NCBI GenBank assembly: GCA_001692895.1
Contig: KV748218.1
Coordinates: 682,001 to 746,000, forward strand
Length of the DNA: 64,000 nt
From: Cenococcum geophilum 1.58
Lineage: Eukaryota; Ascomycota; Dothideomycetes; Gloniales; Gloniaceae
Reading direction: 5' to 3'
Shown: in pieces, positions 36,130 to 47,545 of the stretch
Layout of the letters: every line of letters starts with the position of its first letter
Position numbering within the stretch: the stretch's first letter is position 1
Translations under genes and position numbers: made by a program
Notes under the pieces: generated by a model
The model's input: only the letters and a program-made list of their open reading frames with translations
Told to the model about the DNA's origin: nothing
Databases searched by the model: none

Positions 36130-36560
36130 CCCTTTTTTGCTAGCTTATTTGCTATTTCGTTCCTATAGATTCCTAAATAGCTAGGAACCTAGTAGAAGTT
36201 AATAGAGATCCCCTTACTAGCTAAATAGGAACAGCTTTGCGTAATTTTAAAGACTAGTTCTTGCCCCCCTATAAGAGAATTAAGCTGTAATCTCTTAATA
36301 GCCGCTTGGCTATCTATAAAGATATAGACTTGTTTCTTTTCTAGTCTTTGTTATTTTAGGTGTTTTAGGGCCCTATAGACTGCATAAAGCTCTGCGTTTA
36401 TAATTTCTATATAGGGTCCTAGATTCCAGTTCGTTGTATATTTAATCCTATTTCTCTCCCCTATTTTATATATAGCAGCTACATTTAATTTATTGTCTTT
36501 AGAGCCATCTGTATAGTATATATCTACTAGGTCCCACTCTAGGGATTCTTATAAACTTTC
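36130..36560 (-). other. LINE RNase H domain
   Basis: The catalytic D-E-D set is readable as TDGSK, NAELYAV and IDSQAA, followed by a helix EIANKLAKKG at about 36,150-36,120 that supplies the usual final region. The domain follows the reverse transcriptase in the same polyprotein, as in Tad1 and I clades. It would remove the RNA strand after first-strand synthesis. Confidence 0.85.
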
Positions 36561-39445
36561 TACTAGTCTTAGATGTTCTTGTGTAGCTTTTTCTTTACTA
36601 CCCCTTGAGATAGAAAAGAATGCAGAGATAGGAGGAGACTACGGTTTTTGCCATTCTAGAGAGATTCTCTCTATTTTCTAGTTTTAAATTAGCTGCTGAA
36701 CTTTAGAGGCTAAAGATAGTAGCTGTGTCTTTGGCTGTAAGAGGTACTTTATAGTAGAGTTTTTAGGGCTAGAACTAGAGCTAGAATTAGCTGCTAATTC
36801 GTCCCTATCTTTGTTGATCTCTTCTATATAGACCTTCTTAATTACGTGGTTTTCCTTGAATTTTAGGATTCTTAATGCGTAGTTATTGCAAAGCTTTTTA
36901 AATCTAATTCTAGGAGGAGGAATAGAGGCTTNGATCTCTACAGCTTGGCTAGGAGATCCTCTAAACGCTCCTAGGACTAGTTTTAGGGCCTTGTTTTGTA
37001 GAGATTAGTACCTATCTAGTAGGTAGTCTCTAGATTTGCTTTTTTACCAGCATTGTATACCGTAGTTTACTATAGTGGTAATGTAAGCTATATAGAGCTA
37101 TCGTAGGGCTTGTAGAGATAGACCTCTTTGTATATTACCTAGTCTTCTAATTAAATAGAAGGCTGTTTTTGCTTTAGAGATTTGTATTTCTATATGTTGT
37201 TTGAAAGTAAGCTTAGAGTCTAGAAATACCCCTAACCACTTAACTAGGGGTTTAGGAGATATTTCTACGTCTCCTAGCTTTAACCCTTCTTCTATAGTAG
37301 TGCGTTTACTATGGAAGTGTATAAGCTCTGTTTTGCTAACGTTAAAACTAATAGCAGCTTCCTTAGCTTTAGATATTAGTTCTAGCGCTATTCTCTCTAG
37401 CTTTTTATAATTAGACTTAGCTGAATTTGAGGTAACTATAATTGCAAAATCGTCTATATAGCTAAGAGAGTAGGCTCCTTCTGTTTGTATGCTGCAGATA
37501 TTGCGTATGTATAGTAGAAATAAAATAGGGGATATAGGCGATCCCTGTGGTATCCCTGTTTCTAGTTCTACTTTTTCTTNTATTTGCCTATTAAAGGANA
37601 GCTNTAGCTTTCTATTGCTAAGGAAAGTAGCTACCTATTGTGTAAACGCTATAGGTAGTCCTAGTTCCTTACAGATAGATAAAAGCTGGTTTTTAGAGAC
37701 ATGGTTAAAAGCCCCTCTTACGTCTAGGAATAACATAGTGGCTATCCTTTGTCTAGCTTTTTTCCTACTATTTTTAGATTGGATATTATTTAGGAGTAAT
37801 AAGACTGCGTCTATTNCAGACCGCTGTCTTCTTCCTCTTAGTTGAGAATCTTGAAGTAAGCTAGTAGTACTAGCTAGATATCCTAATCTAGTAGCAAAGA
37901 TCTTTTCTAAAGTCTTTCCTAGGCAGTTTAGTAAGGAGATAGGTCTATAGGACTTTGGTAAGGAATAGTCCTCCTTATTTNCTTTAGGGAGAATAACTCC
38001 TTAAGCTTCTCTCCAGACCTTTGGCTGATAGCCTAGGATAAATAAAATCCTATAGATTCTATATAGAAGATCTTCTATAGTAGGGTAGGCCTTTTATAGA
38101 ATTGTAAAAGATATCCCATCTGGTCCTGGAGCCTTTTTATTAGAGCTAGAGAAAATTGCTTGTTTGACTTCTATTTTCTCTAGTTCTGGCCATTCCCATT
38201 TATTGTCTATTGTATAGTCCTTCCACTCCATAGGGCTAGTAGAAGGGGGGGGTTTAGGGAATAGAGTAGTTGTAAAAGCTTTANACTGGTCCTNGAAGCT
38301 TTCTACTAGTCTAGTAGCCCCGTCTTTGCTATACTGTAGACTAGGGATTATTCGTAATGTTCTCTCCTTTGTATATTTTAGGGCAGTAAAGACTTCCTTT
38401 CCTTATGCTTTTTCTAGGAAGCTATTCCAGCAGCTAGTCTTAGCTTCTCTTATTGNGTGGAAGTATTGATTTTTGGCTTCTTTATAGGCTTCTAGTCTAG
38501 AACTTCTAGTAGGTTGTTCTTTTTAAAGTCTTCCTAGTTTTGCCATTTTTTGTCTTTTCTTTAGAAGCTCTTTATTCNACNATNGTTTAGAGAATTCGNA
38601 GGTTNTAGATCTAGGGATAGCTTTCTNTNCTNNTAGCTTTATACCTCTAGTAAGATCTATTACTAGATTATCTACTAGTGTACTTAAGCTTCTATCCCTA
38701 GGTCTATAGGAATCTTCTAGAGAGGCTAGGGGACCTTTTTCTCCTATCTCTATATAGGGGTTTTCTCCTACTAGTTNTTNTAGTACTAAAAGTTTCGCTT
38801 CTAGTTCTAGCCCTAGAACTTGCTCTTTTAAAGAGGTAGAGAAGAGCTCCCAGTTTGCCTTTTTTATAGAGAAAGGAGTTTCTTNAAGAGGGTTTAGGTA
38901 TCTTTACGTCTCTCTAGTAAATAAAGAGAATGCTATAGTCTTATGGTTAGATCCTGTTTCTTCTATTATAGTCTAATTATCCCAGGTATTTTCTTGGAAG
39001 TTTCCTAAGTAGAAGGCTAGGTCTATAATAGACTTTTCCCTTATATTAGATCTATAGAAGGTCCCTTCCTATTCGTCTGAATTTAGTAGTTGGCAGTTAT
39101 ATTTGTCTAGCCAGTCTACTAGTTCTTTAGCCTCCCTAGTTAGGTTCTTAGCTAGCGCGTTCTATTGTTTATAGTATAGGTTATAGTCTTCTATTAGTAT
39201 AAAAGGGAGATCTATTTCTAGTTCTAGAATGGCCCTAGAGATTGTAGTTATACTACTTCTTTAGGTTCTAGAGTTTTCGTCTAGTTGTCTCTCATTATAG
39301 ATGTTAAATAGTAGAAATCTTTTAAGTTGGCTATAGATTTCTAATACTATAATATCTGTATCGTTGCAGATATCCTCCCTATTTCTATATTGTAGAATAC
39401 TAGAAATAGTTTTCCTTATATAGATAGCTACTCTAGGTCAAATAG

Positions 39446-41055
39446 CTAGATTACCCTGAGCGAGAGGATTAAGGTTACAAACCCTGGCAACGATGTTGGA
39501 ATAGAACAAAGTAGGACACTTTTTGCTCTTTTTTGCTCTATCCTTATCCAGGTACCTAGGCTGCTTGTACTGAAGAATGAATATCTATTTTTTTTCCTAA
39601 ACTCACTAATTTTCTAGTAGGGGTTTGCTGTACTCTGTCTTTTATTCCTACATTCGATGTTCATATACTAATGCAGAATTTCCTCCCCGCTAGTTTTAGA
39701 ACCTAGCAGAGAATGACCTCCTTCCTTCTCCTTATATACGAGAACTTCTAAGGCTTATACTACAGTTGATATACAATTAAGCTTGAGCTGCTTTCAAAGA
39801 CTCGCAGTCTTTTGCTACTCATGCAAAGCTTGTTTTATACAATCATCGGCTGTACAACGAGGGGATAGGTGTGCTTTGCAAGGTGCGTTCCTCTATTCAT
39901 AAATTCACAAGTAAGAACCACGAAAGTGGTCCTTAGATAAAAGGTATACCGCTGGGGCACTCAAAATCGGATGCAAGGCCTTGGTTAGTAGCATCTAATC
40001 TCTCATACTAGCCAATATTGTTGGCACTTGAATACGTGTATAGTAGGCAGAGACCACTTCTAGTGCTAATTTCAACTACCTTTGCAGGCAGCTACCCTCT
40101 GCAATTAGGATTTCCTTCTAACTTAAAGGGATTCCCTGTCTTTTCCTCACATCAATTTTCTACTAGCCGAAAGACTCATAGGATCCAGCGAACCCTACAG
40201 TTTTCGTGCGATTCTATCTTCTTTTCCCTAGCATACAGAGCATTTATCATAGGACATGGCGTGAACATCCCTGTATTCACTGATATAGGACTTTATCGAA
40301 GAGTCTCTACATTCTTCTTCTTTTAGAAAGTTTTAAGCCTCCTTCTCACTAGGAAAGCGGGAGAGATAGGGACTATCTATATATAGCGCTACTACCTAAG
40401 CCTAGCGGCTATCTAGTTCTATTTGTTCCCTTGCTAAAAGAGGAAAAGAGCAGTTAATGTAAGCCGATTTCCATTTAGTGTTTAACTCAAATACCTTACA
40501 TGTAGATCCTCTGTAGTTGCGAAGAGAAATATCTGATTTCGCCATAGTTCTAGCCCTTTAGTACAAGACAATAAAGGCTTCACAACATTATAGAGATTAT
40601 GTATAGAATTTATGTTAATTGACTTGATTTGTAGAGAAACAGACATCTAGAAGGCCTGGTCCTCTTTGGTACCCATAAACTAAGGTACTACGTCTCCTTG
40701 TACTTAGTAAACTGCTTCTTTTTTATGCGCTCTAAGTAGAGACACTATAGCAGGTACGAGCTAGTAGCGAGAATAAGTAGGGGAGATAAGGAGGAGGGGA
40801 GCCACTAGTTAGAACTAAGTGAGACGAAGTCACAAGCTTAAGATAGAACAGCTTAAGGATTAAAATGCCTAATCAACCTACAGTATGTGTTTTCTCATAT
40901 ATATATACAATAAGGACTGATTAACACTCGAGAACTATACAATTCAGACAAGTAAGGAGATTGCTAAGGATCTATCTAGGAGACGCAACTAAAAAAACTA
41001 TAGAAGAATTTACGGTAAAGAATTATCGCGCGATAGTAGGAAATAGAAACTAGAG
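39446..41055. other. Non-RIPed segment of unknown nature, left of the assembly gap
   Basis: Composition changes abruptly at about 39,445: CA and TG dinucleotides become normal and the TA excess weakens. The only open frame of note is 40,018-40,326 (102 codons, plus); it has no recognisable domain, and its start lacks support. TGTTGGAATAG at 39,493 looks like a possible LTR start, but no partner is found. From 40,730 to 41,055 the sequence is purine-rich with a TATATATACAATAAGG word at about 40,900 that could be a promoter. I cannot assign a gene. Confidence 0.35.
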
Positions 41056-41080
41056 NNNNNNNNNNNNNNNNNNNNNNNNN
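41056..41080. other. Assembly gap (25 N)
   Basis: Exactly 25 consecutive N. Sequence character differs on the two sides, so the two flanks may not be truly contiguous. Confidence 0.97.
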
Positions 41081-42433
41081 CCTCGAGTTTTCTGTTATTT
41101 TAGTTTACGTCGTCGGGCATACGTTTTATCCCTCTGTCTTTATCCTAATTATTTATGTGTTTGACCTTAGATTCCCGGGATATTATCCTTTAATACCTGC
41201 ATCTCGAAATACGTCAGATATCCCGGGATCTTGTGGATTTTTGGTTGTTTTGTATGCCTTCTCTTTTTTTGTCCTAATTATGAGGGATTACTATTCGGTT
41301 GCGCTCGATAATTATTCCTCGTTTTTTGGCGATTTAAGAGGGAATATCTGGCTGTTTTTGATCTAGGAAATTTTTAATGCGTTGTTCTTCGGTTAATGTT
41401 GTGTTTTTAGGTTGCGTAGTTTTACGTGGTTTTTTTGGCAATTTTTACGTGATTTTCTATTTAATTTCTTTTTTTTTTGTCTTTGTTCTCTATGGTTGGA
41501 CCGTGCTTAGTTTTGGGCAGTGGTGTGTAATTGCGTGTTATCTGCGGGTTATATTGGTGTCATAGTTGGGTTTCTTAAGGCTGTAGTGGTGTGGGTTTTC
41601 CGTAGTTGTCCTGCTGCCCGGGGCACTTATGGTTATAATATTATGATTATTTTTTTTGTGATTGTATTTGTTGATAAGTGGTTAATAATAGTTGGAGTGG
41701 TGAATTCTTTCTTTTGTGTTAGTTTCGGGGTTATTTGTTCCTTTTTAGTTGAGTTTTGCTGTTTTGCCTTTTCTTTCGTTTCCTTTCGTCCGTGTTTTTC
41801 TAGGTAATGTGCGAGTTTGGTTATGTGTTTGGTTCTTCTGAGTTTGTATTTAGTTTGATTCCTTTATTATACTTTTGTGGTCTTGTTCTGTTTTTTCTTT
41901 GTGATTCTGTTGTGTGGGGAGCCGTTATTCGGGATTGTGGATGGTTTCGTTTTATTTATTTATTTCCGGTGTTTTTTTTCTTTTAATTTTGTATTTGTTT
42001 ATTTGAGTGGATTCCTTTTATTATCTCCTTTTTTGCTCATTATTTCTTTAGTTGGTGTAATTATTATGAGTTGCTTATTTATTCGTGTTCTTGTTTTTAT
42101 ATTGTGTTCTATTTTTAGATAGATGATTTATGTGGCATACTTTAGAGGAGTTGTTGTTGTTGCTTTTTTTTTTGATTGATTTGGATTTCCGGTTCTTGTT
42201 ATTATGCGTGAGTTAAAAGATTTTTATTTCTTTAGTGTATTTTTATATCAATGTTATTATTTTTCTGCTCTATAATGGATTTCTTGGGGCCTGGAGAGGG
42301 TATTGATGGATTGTGGCCTGGGTTGATCTAGAGCATGTGATAGAAATTCATGAGTGTGTGTTGGGTTTTATTTTGTTTTTGTGTTTTGTTTATGGGTTTT
42401 TGCTACGGTTGTGATTGAGAGTGTTGGAATGGA
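41081..42433. other. G+T-skewed block, origin unknown
   Basis: From about 41,380 to 42,430 the plus strand is extremely rich in T and G and poor in C and A, without the TA excess of the flanks. Three overlapping hydrophobic open frames (41,377-41,565; 41,520-41,807; 41,877-42,122) result from T-rich codons and have no domain or conserved motif. At 41,167-41,232 there is an imperfect inverted repeat around CCCGGG (attcccgggatat and atatcccgggatc). Strand asymmetry of this kind is seen in organellar DNA and in some repeats. It starts at a gap and ends exactly at a LINE fragment. Confidence 0.5.
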
Positions 42434-42567
42434 TCTGTATAGTATATATCTACTAGGTCCCACTTTAGGGATTCTTGTAGATTTTCTACTAGTCTTAGAT
42501 GTTCTTGTGCAGCTTCTTCTTTACTACCCTTAGAGATAGAAAAGAAAGCGGGAATAGGAGGAGCAGG
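42434..42567 (-). mobile_element. 134-bp LINE fragment
   Basis: Nearly identical to 36,508-36,635 of the LINE at 35.3-39.4 kb and in the same orientation. It encodes FFSISKGSKEEAAQEHLR, then LVENLQESLKWDLVDIYYTD, the region just before RNase H. It is cut cleanly at both ends, with unrelated sequence on either side. The few differences are not RIP-like, so it derives from another young copy of the family. Confidence 0.85.
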
Positions 42568-44266
42568 TAGTTATATATACTAGTAGTACTAATAATACAG
42601 TAGAGTTTACCATGCCTGCTTATCTAGGCCTCTACCTCAGTTTTCCAGTGCTTTATCCCAACCATAAGTAGTTAGCTGCCACCACCAATCGCACGGGGAT
42701 TCTCACCAGTTCTTTCGGATATCTTATAACTGGTNAGTCTGCCCCCCAGCAGTCTGTATAAGAGTTTCCTCCNAGAGTTGGTACGCTTTCGCACGGCTTN
42801 GGAGCCTTCCATAGCCTCTGGTTTTACGCCTCTCTTCATTGTTTCCGCCGGTACGGGCATAAGCTGCCATTTGCAGGGGTCGCAACTCCCATTTTACGTA
42901 CCTACTGGCGTAATCCTACGAGGGCGTCGTGGCTGCATCCTGCATGTAGTTGGGTACACCTTCTACGGTTAAGGCCCAGCCAAAACCTCTCCCGCCTGAG
43001 TAACTCCTGTTTGCTCNATAAGCACGTCTCACCGGCATACCGTCCTAGCGAAGCGAAACGGTTCCGTCTGTTGATGTACCGACACGCGCATCCGTTCTCT
43101 CGAGCTACGTAGTAGTCTCTCCGGCCAGGACGTGATCCTGCCTGCCTACCAGGTACACTAAGGGTCAGAGCCCAGCTAAGGGGTGAGGTCCTTAGAGCCA
43201 GNAGTGGCTACTACGCACTACGCCCCGCGGGAGGTTCCCGTTTCGCGTTGCCTGTAAGAGTCTCCTTATGATAGGCCGACCGTGTCTTGCAGAATAGGTT
43301 ATAGACTAGGTCCCGTGCCAGGCGACCTACCCTACTCTATTCTACTAACCAAGCTTGTGTCCCCCCTTTGTATAAGCTGGCCTGTGTCTCTAACTATCGA
43401 GTCCTCATACGACTGGCCTGTGTTTCCTTAGAGCTTCCCCCATATGTATATGCGCAGGTTGCGCACCACGCCTATTAAGACCCCTCCTATAAGTCACCTG
43501 TAGGTCGACGTAGAACGCGGCCGTCCGAAGCCCTGCGCCGCCTAGCCCGTTTCCACCTCGTCGAGCCGTCTGGTCGCGGTCGCGTCGCGGTCGCGTCGCT
43601 GTTGCGTCTGTCCGTCCAGGGTCGCGCGCACCACGCCTATTAAGACCCTCTTCTGAGTCACCTGGGTGTCGGATACCAGATAGGCCCTCGTAGAGGGGCC
43701 TTAACGGAGTTCTCTAGGCAGGGCCTTACAAGTTCTTCGCGGTGGCCTTGGGGCCTTAACAAGTTTCGTACGAGGTGCCTGCGACGCGTTAACCTTAACA
43801 AGTTCTTATAAAAAGAGGTTCCCTACGCCCTCCGCCGCGTTCCTTTGCGATCTCAGAGCTAGTGCAAGCCCAAGGGTGTCCTGTTGTACGCCTAGGACGC
43901 GTCCACGTCGACTGGCTATGATAAGACCAGTTTCGGGCCTGGCTACGAGCCAGGTAGTCGTGCATCGGGTGGTTTTCGTATCCCAGTTTCCCTTGATAGG
44001 CCTCCCTAGGTGGTAGGGCAGGAGCCTCGAGCGGAGGCAGTAAAGCTCCTGGTGTTGTTGAGGGCGATGCTTTGTACGATAGTACGCGTCGCGAGCTCAA
44101 CACCACAGAACCGCGACGACAGCGCACTGCATGCGCTGCGACGGCTCCCTACCATCGCCTCTGCACTTAGCCATCAAAAGGAACGATTTCCTGATGATGT
44201 TTCCACCCGCGGCGACGTGGACGCGTGCAGTAGGGCTTCGCGGGCAGGGGAGGTTTTTATCTTATA
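42568..44266. other. GC-rich, non-RIPed block of unknown nature
   Basis: About 1.7 kb of normal to high GC, with CpG-rich words, sharply bounded by the LINE fragment on the left and RIPed DNA at about 44,266. Readings on both strands (for example minus-strand 44,127-43,795 and 42,860-42,672) are open by chance of composition, and none has a recognised domain. A direct repeat of about 45 bp (gcgcaccacgcctattaaga) occurs at 43,454 and 43,627, and a short gtcgcg tandem at about 43,572-43,605. Five single Ns lie within it. It could be a fragment of a protected repeat (rDNA spacer-like) or foreign DNA, but I cannot match it to any gene. Confidence 0.4.
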
Positions 44267-45349
44267 ATAAGGACGGACGAGGTTTATGCTAGTGATATTA
44301 ATAGTAAGATTACTCTTTAGATTGGTTTAGTGTAACTAAAATCTTAAGAGTAACCGGTTTGTCGATTTGATTGACTTAATTTAGATTAGTTATTAGGTAT
44401 TTTAATAAACCGGTTATCTAATAAAACTAGATAGCTTTGGCTATAATATAAACACGAGCCTCTATATAAGCCCCTATTAAGCCTTACCCTAAGAGGATAA
44501 GCGCTAAAATCTAAATAAGGCTAGCCTCTGCCAAGGCTAAAAAATACGCTAAAATACGTAAATAAACACTTTTAAGACGTATTATCTGGTTAATCTAGTT
44601 TAACCAGTTCTATAACCGGTTCAAGCCTTAAAATTATATTTTAGATTAGTTTTAGCCTTATTTTTACAACCTAACCTAACCGTTAATATTACTAATTTAT
44701 GCCTAGAAGAAGCTTTCGACGCCGTGGTAAATAATATTAGGTGTATTGTTAGCCCACTCGTCTAAAGTATAGACCCTTTATTTTCCTAATTAAGTACTAA
44801 ATATAATATATTTTAGGGGTGAATATCTAGATAATAAACATTAAACGTAGCTATGCAATTAGAGATTGAATATAGTAGTTATTATTAATTAGTAGTTTGT
44901 GCACTAATAAGTAAGTAAAGAATAAGGACTCTATCTATTCAAACTATAAAGAAAAGAAACTATTTATATATAAGGTAGGTGTTGGAAATAGGTAAGAGGA
45001 GGGGGGTATATAACTAAAACGGGGGTAGTAGTATAGCTGGAATAGGAATAAGGGGAGGGTAATAGGCTAAATCTAACCTAAATCGATAGTAAGACTGTCG
45101 ATCGGATGTCCATACACCTATTATTAGAAAAAAATAAGGACTTTATCTATTAAATATAGTTCTAAGACCTCTATATATATATAAGAAAGGTATAAGAAAT
45201 AAGAAAGATAAGGGGGGTAGGGGTGGCAATAGAAATAAGGGGTAGGTGACTAAGTTAATAACTAAGTTAATGGGTAGGTAGCTAAGTCGGGGCAATAAGG
45301 ACCTAATTTAGGTCGACAAAGATATATATACTGCAAGACCTTAAGGACA
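44267..45349. other. RIP-degraded stretch with three AACCGGTT palindromes
   Basis: AACCGGTT occurs at 44,352, 44,408 and 44,614, with taaccagtt at about 44,601. A ctctatataagcccc word (about 44,460) could be a TATA box. From 44,880 to 45,230 a motif aataaggactytatctatt appears twice (44,920; 45,137) and again at 47,510, a dispersed repeat. No gene is recognised. The short Arg-rich reading at 44,700 (MPRRSFRRRGK) is unsupported. Confidence 0.35.
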
Positions 45350-46345
45350 CAACTGTTCTCCCGCTATTTAGCCTCTTAAGTAGTTTATAGATTCTAAATT
45401 TCCATATACTTATTCGCGCCTTTATATAGGATATAGGTAGTTTGGCATTTCCCTTATCTATAATAAATATAAATTTGATAGTATAGCAAAACTTAAGGGA
45501 GAGCTATTTTCGTTATAGCCTATACTTACACTAACTATGCTAAGATCGACGCGGGTAGTGCGTATAATGCTTAAGTGTTCAGTATATAACCCTTTTACGG
45601 TAGGATGTTACCCCCACTCTACTAGCACGAAATCCCGGGGAAATGCTCCTAATTAAGCATTAGGTTTAGATAGTACTATAAGACTAAAATAGCATACCGA
45701 AGCTCCTAGGATATAGTTCCAGAGTTAAGAAGTTGTTAAATTGTTATACACTAATATGTTTACTCGCGCACTAGTAAGGGTAGTAAAGCAAGGAGAACTA
45801 TATCTTACTCTTCTTGCTCCTTTCCTAAATTTTAGGACATTACGCTCTTTTTAAGTATTTAGAGTCTATATGGGTTTTAAGAGGCGATATTTATAACCTT
45901 TTAAGCGCAGAAGCATAGATAGGGTGTTGTTAAATCTATAGTATAACGTAAGTGCCCACGGTATAAATATGTATAAATCCTTACCTACTATAGGCCTCCC
46001 TATAGCTGGCGAAGCACTAGATCTAACCTCGCTAATAAATCTATTAATCCCTAGGCCTTATAATACCGCGTTAGCTTTTGCTAGGAGTTTTTATATAACT
46101 GCAAAGTCCTAGAATATAGAACTAAGGAAAATATCCAAATCGTTACAGTATTTCCTAGCTATATCTCCCTTATTCCTTCCTAATTTATTCTAAGCGCCGA
46201 TATCTAAAGCATAAGTATGTTTAATTATATTAGACCATATTTCTCCTATGCTTATTATACTTCTGGAACATATTAGCTCTTTAAAATATCTATTAGCTAT
46301 AATAGTAATTTGTAGTTGAATGCGAGAAATTAATAGTAGCTGTTA
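45350..46345 (-). pseudogene. Unrecognised single-frame relic
   Basis: The minus strand reads continuously for over 300 codons with only TAG/TAA interruptions: QITIIANRYF (about 46,310), ICSRSIISIGEIWSNIIKH, NKLGRNKGDIARKYCNDLD (about 46,180-46,125), NRFISEVRSSASPAIGRPIV (46,040-45,985), YIFIPWALTLYYRFNNTLSM, FRKGARRVRYSSPCFTTL (about 45,830-45,780), FPRDFVLVEWG, VKGLYTEHLSIIRTTRVDLS (about 45,600-45,545), ending near YPI at 45,430. No family is recognised. The mixture of hydrophobic and basic segments does not give clear membrane helices. Worth a profile search because the frame is so well kept. Confidence 0.42.
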
Positions 46346-47545
46346 TAGGGAAAGCTTAAACCTTGTTAATGAGTTAAAGGGGATAAATAAGGATAGTTAA
46401 CAAAATAGTAAAGGTGGCAAGGGAGCAGATATAGCCTTAGAAATTAGTTTACTACTAAAAGGCTAAGTATTAAATTTAATAAGGTAGGAATATAGTATAC
46501 CTAATATTTGTTAAGCCACTGCTAAGAATATACACAGCTCGTTAACCACTATTACTTAAAACTCTTATAAGGTGCCCTAAAATAGGTACCCTCCACTATA
46601 AATAAGCTCGTTTCCTTTAGTTATTTAGGTCTAGATATAGCCGAAGTTTATTTATAGATATAAAGGGACCGGAATTAGGCCCCTTATAAATTATAATTAT
46701 AAAAAGGCCCTCCATAGCACTAAGTACGGCTTATTAAGTTAAACTAGCTCTGCTACTATATAATATCTATAATAAGTATGCCAGTTAGCGTTCCCTCTAC
46801 CGCCTAATATACCCGACCTTAACCTATTCCTAAAAACCCTAAAGCCTTAAATTAAGATAAGAAATATATACCTTATAAAGCACCTACTATATAAACACCC
46901 TATATAGTAATATCTGTCTAGGCGAATAAAGCTTCCACTTAGCATAATGCCCTTACTACAATTTTTTCCTAGCTCATCCTTATAGGATATATTGTATTCC
47001 CTGGCACATTTACCTCTCTTCAAAATTCTAATAGTCTTAATAATAGTGAAAGAGAGAAATTCGTCTAATATACTATTAAAAATATGCCGCTCCTACCTAT
47101 AGTAGGCGTTTGCTATATCGTTAAAACAGTTAGCACATATTAGTTATAGCGGAAGTAGTAGAAGAATTATATATAGCTGATTGCTCGGATATGCTTATAA
47201 GTTATTTATAGCTGTATAGAGAATATATATTAACTTATTGGATAAAGGCCCGGTCTACTTAATTCGTTTACTAGCTTATTTATAACGCTTATTAGTGTCT
47301 ACACTACGTAAAGCAGATACTAGTCCGTGACGGCCAAGTTTATAATTAGAATAATTGGTTTATATATAGCTCTATTAGCGCTAACTTTAGCGTAAAACCT
47401 AAGGAAGCTAAATAAAATTAAGACGCATTATAATAGAGAAGTAGCCAAGTATAGTAAATCGTAGAGCAGTTTTGTTGACTAAATGTCCGTGCATTAATTA
47501 TAAGAAAAGAATAAGGACTCTATCTATTGAAATGTAGTTCTAAGA
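46346..47545. other. RIP-degraded stretch, no gene recognised
   Basis: It contains the ggaccggaattaggcccc word at 46,670 and the dispersed aataaggactctatctatt motif at 47,510. No coherent reading was found. Confidence 0.3.

Larger units (their letters stand above)
35295..39445 (-). mobile_element. 5'-truncated Tad1/I-type LINE (non-LTR retrotransposon)
   Basis: Read on the minus strand: apurinic-type endonuclease remnant (39,440-38,850; VAIYIRKTISSILQYRN, RFLLFNIYNER, ILIEDYNL, REAKELVDWLDKYNCQLLN, NIREKSIIDLAF), reverse transcriptase (about 38,350-37,000; FLDVRGAFNHVSKNQLL, GIPQGSPISPILF near 37,545, YIDDFAI at about 37,450, LVKWLGVFLDSKLTF), and RNase H (36,560-36,130; YYTDGSKDN with the first Asp at about 36,507, NAELYAVYRALK with Glu at about 36,391, IFIDSQAAIKRL with Asp at about 36,311). 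A 3' UTR follows and ends in an 18-bp A tail (T run on the plus strand, 35,295-35,312). It is cut inside the endonuclease at about 39,445, as expected from incomplete target-primed reverse transcription. Stops are few compared with the flanks, so it arrived after most RIP or was only lightly hit. Many single Ns lie inside it. Confidence 0.9.

Noticed and set aside
37201-37845. Plus-strand open frames opposite the LINE
   Set aside because: Antisense of the reverse transcriptase coding region; the minus strand carries the conserved GIPQGSP and YIDD motifs.
39493-39503. TGTTGGAATAG as an LTR start
   Set aside because: No matching second LTR, no CA end, no primer-binding site or internal domain found nearby.
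41377-42122. Three hydrophobic open frames that look like membrane proteins
   Set aside because: T-rich sequence gives Phe/Leu/Val in any frame; no motif, overlapping frames and no start context.
42568-44266. rDNA spacer or group II intron
   Set aside because: A few words (gtgcg, cggaaac) are suggestive, but no rRNA core sequence and no domain V hairpin could be recognised.
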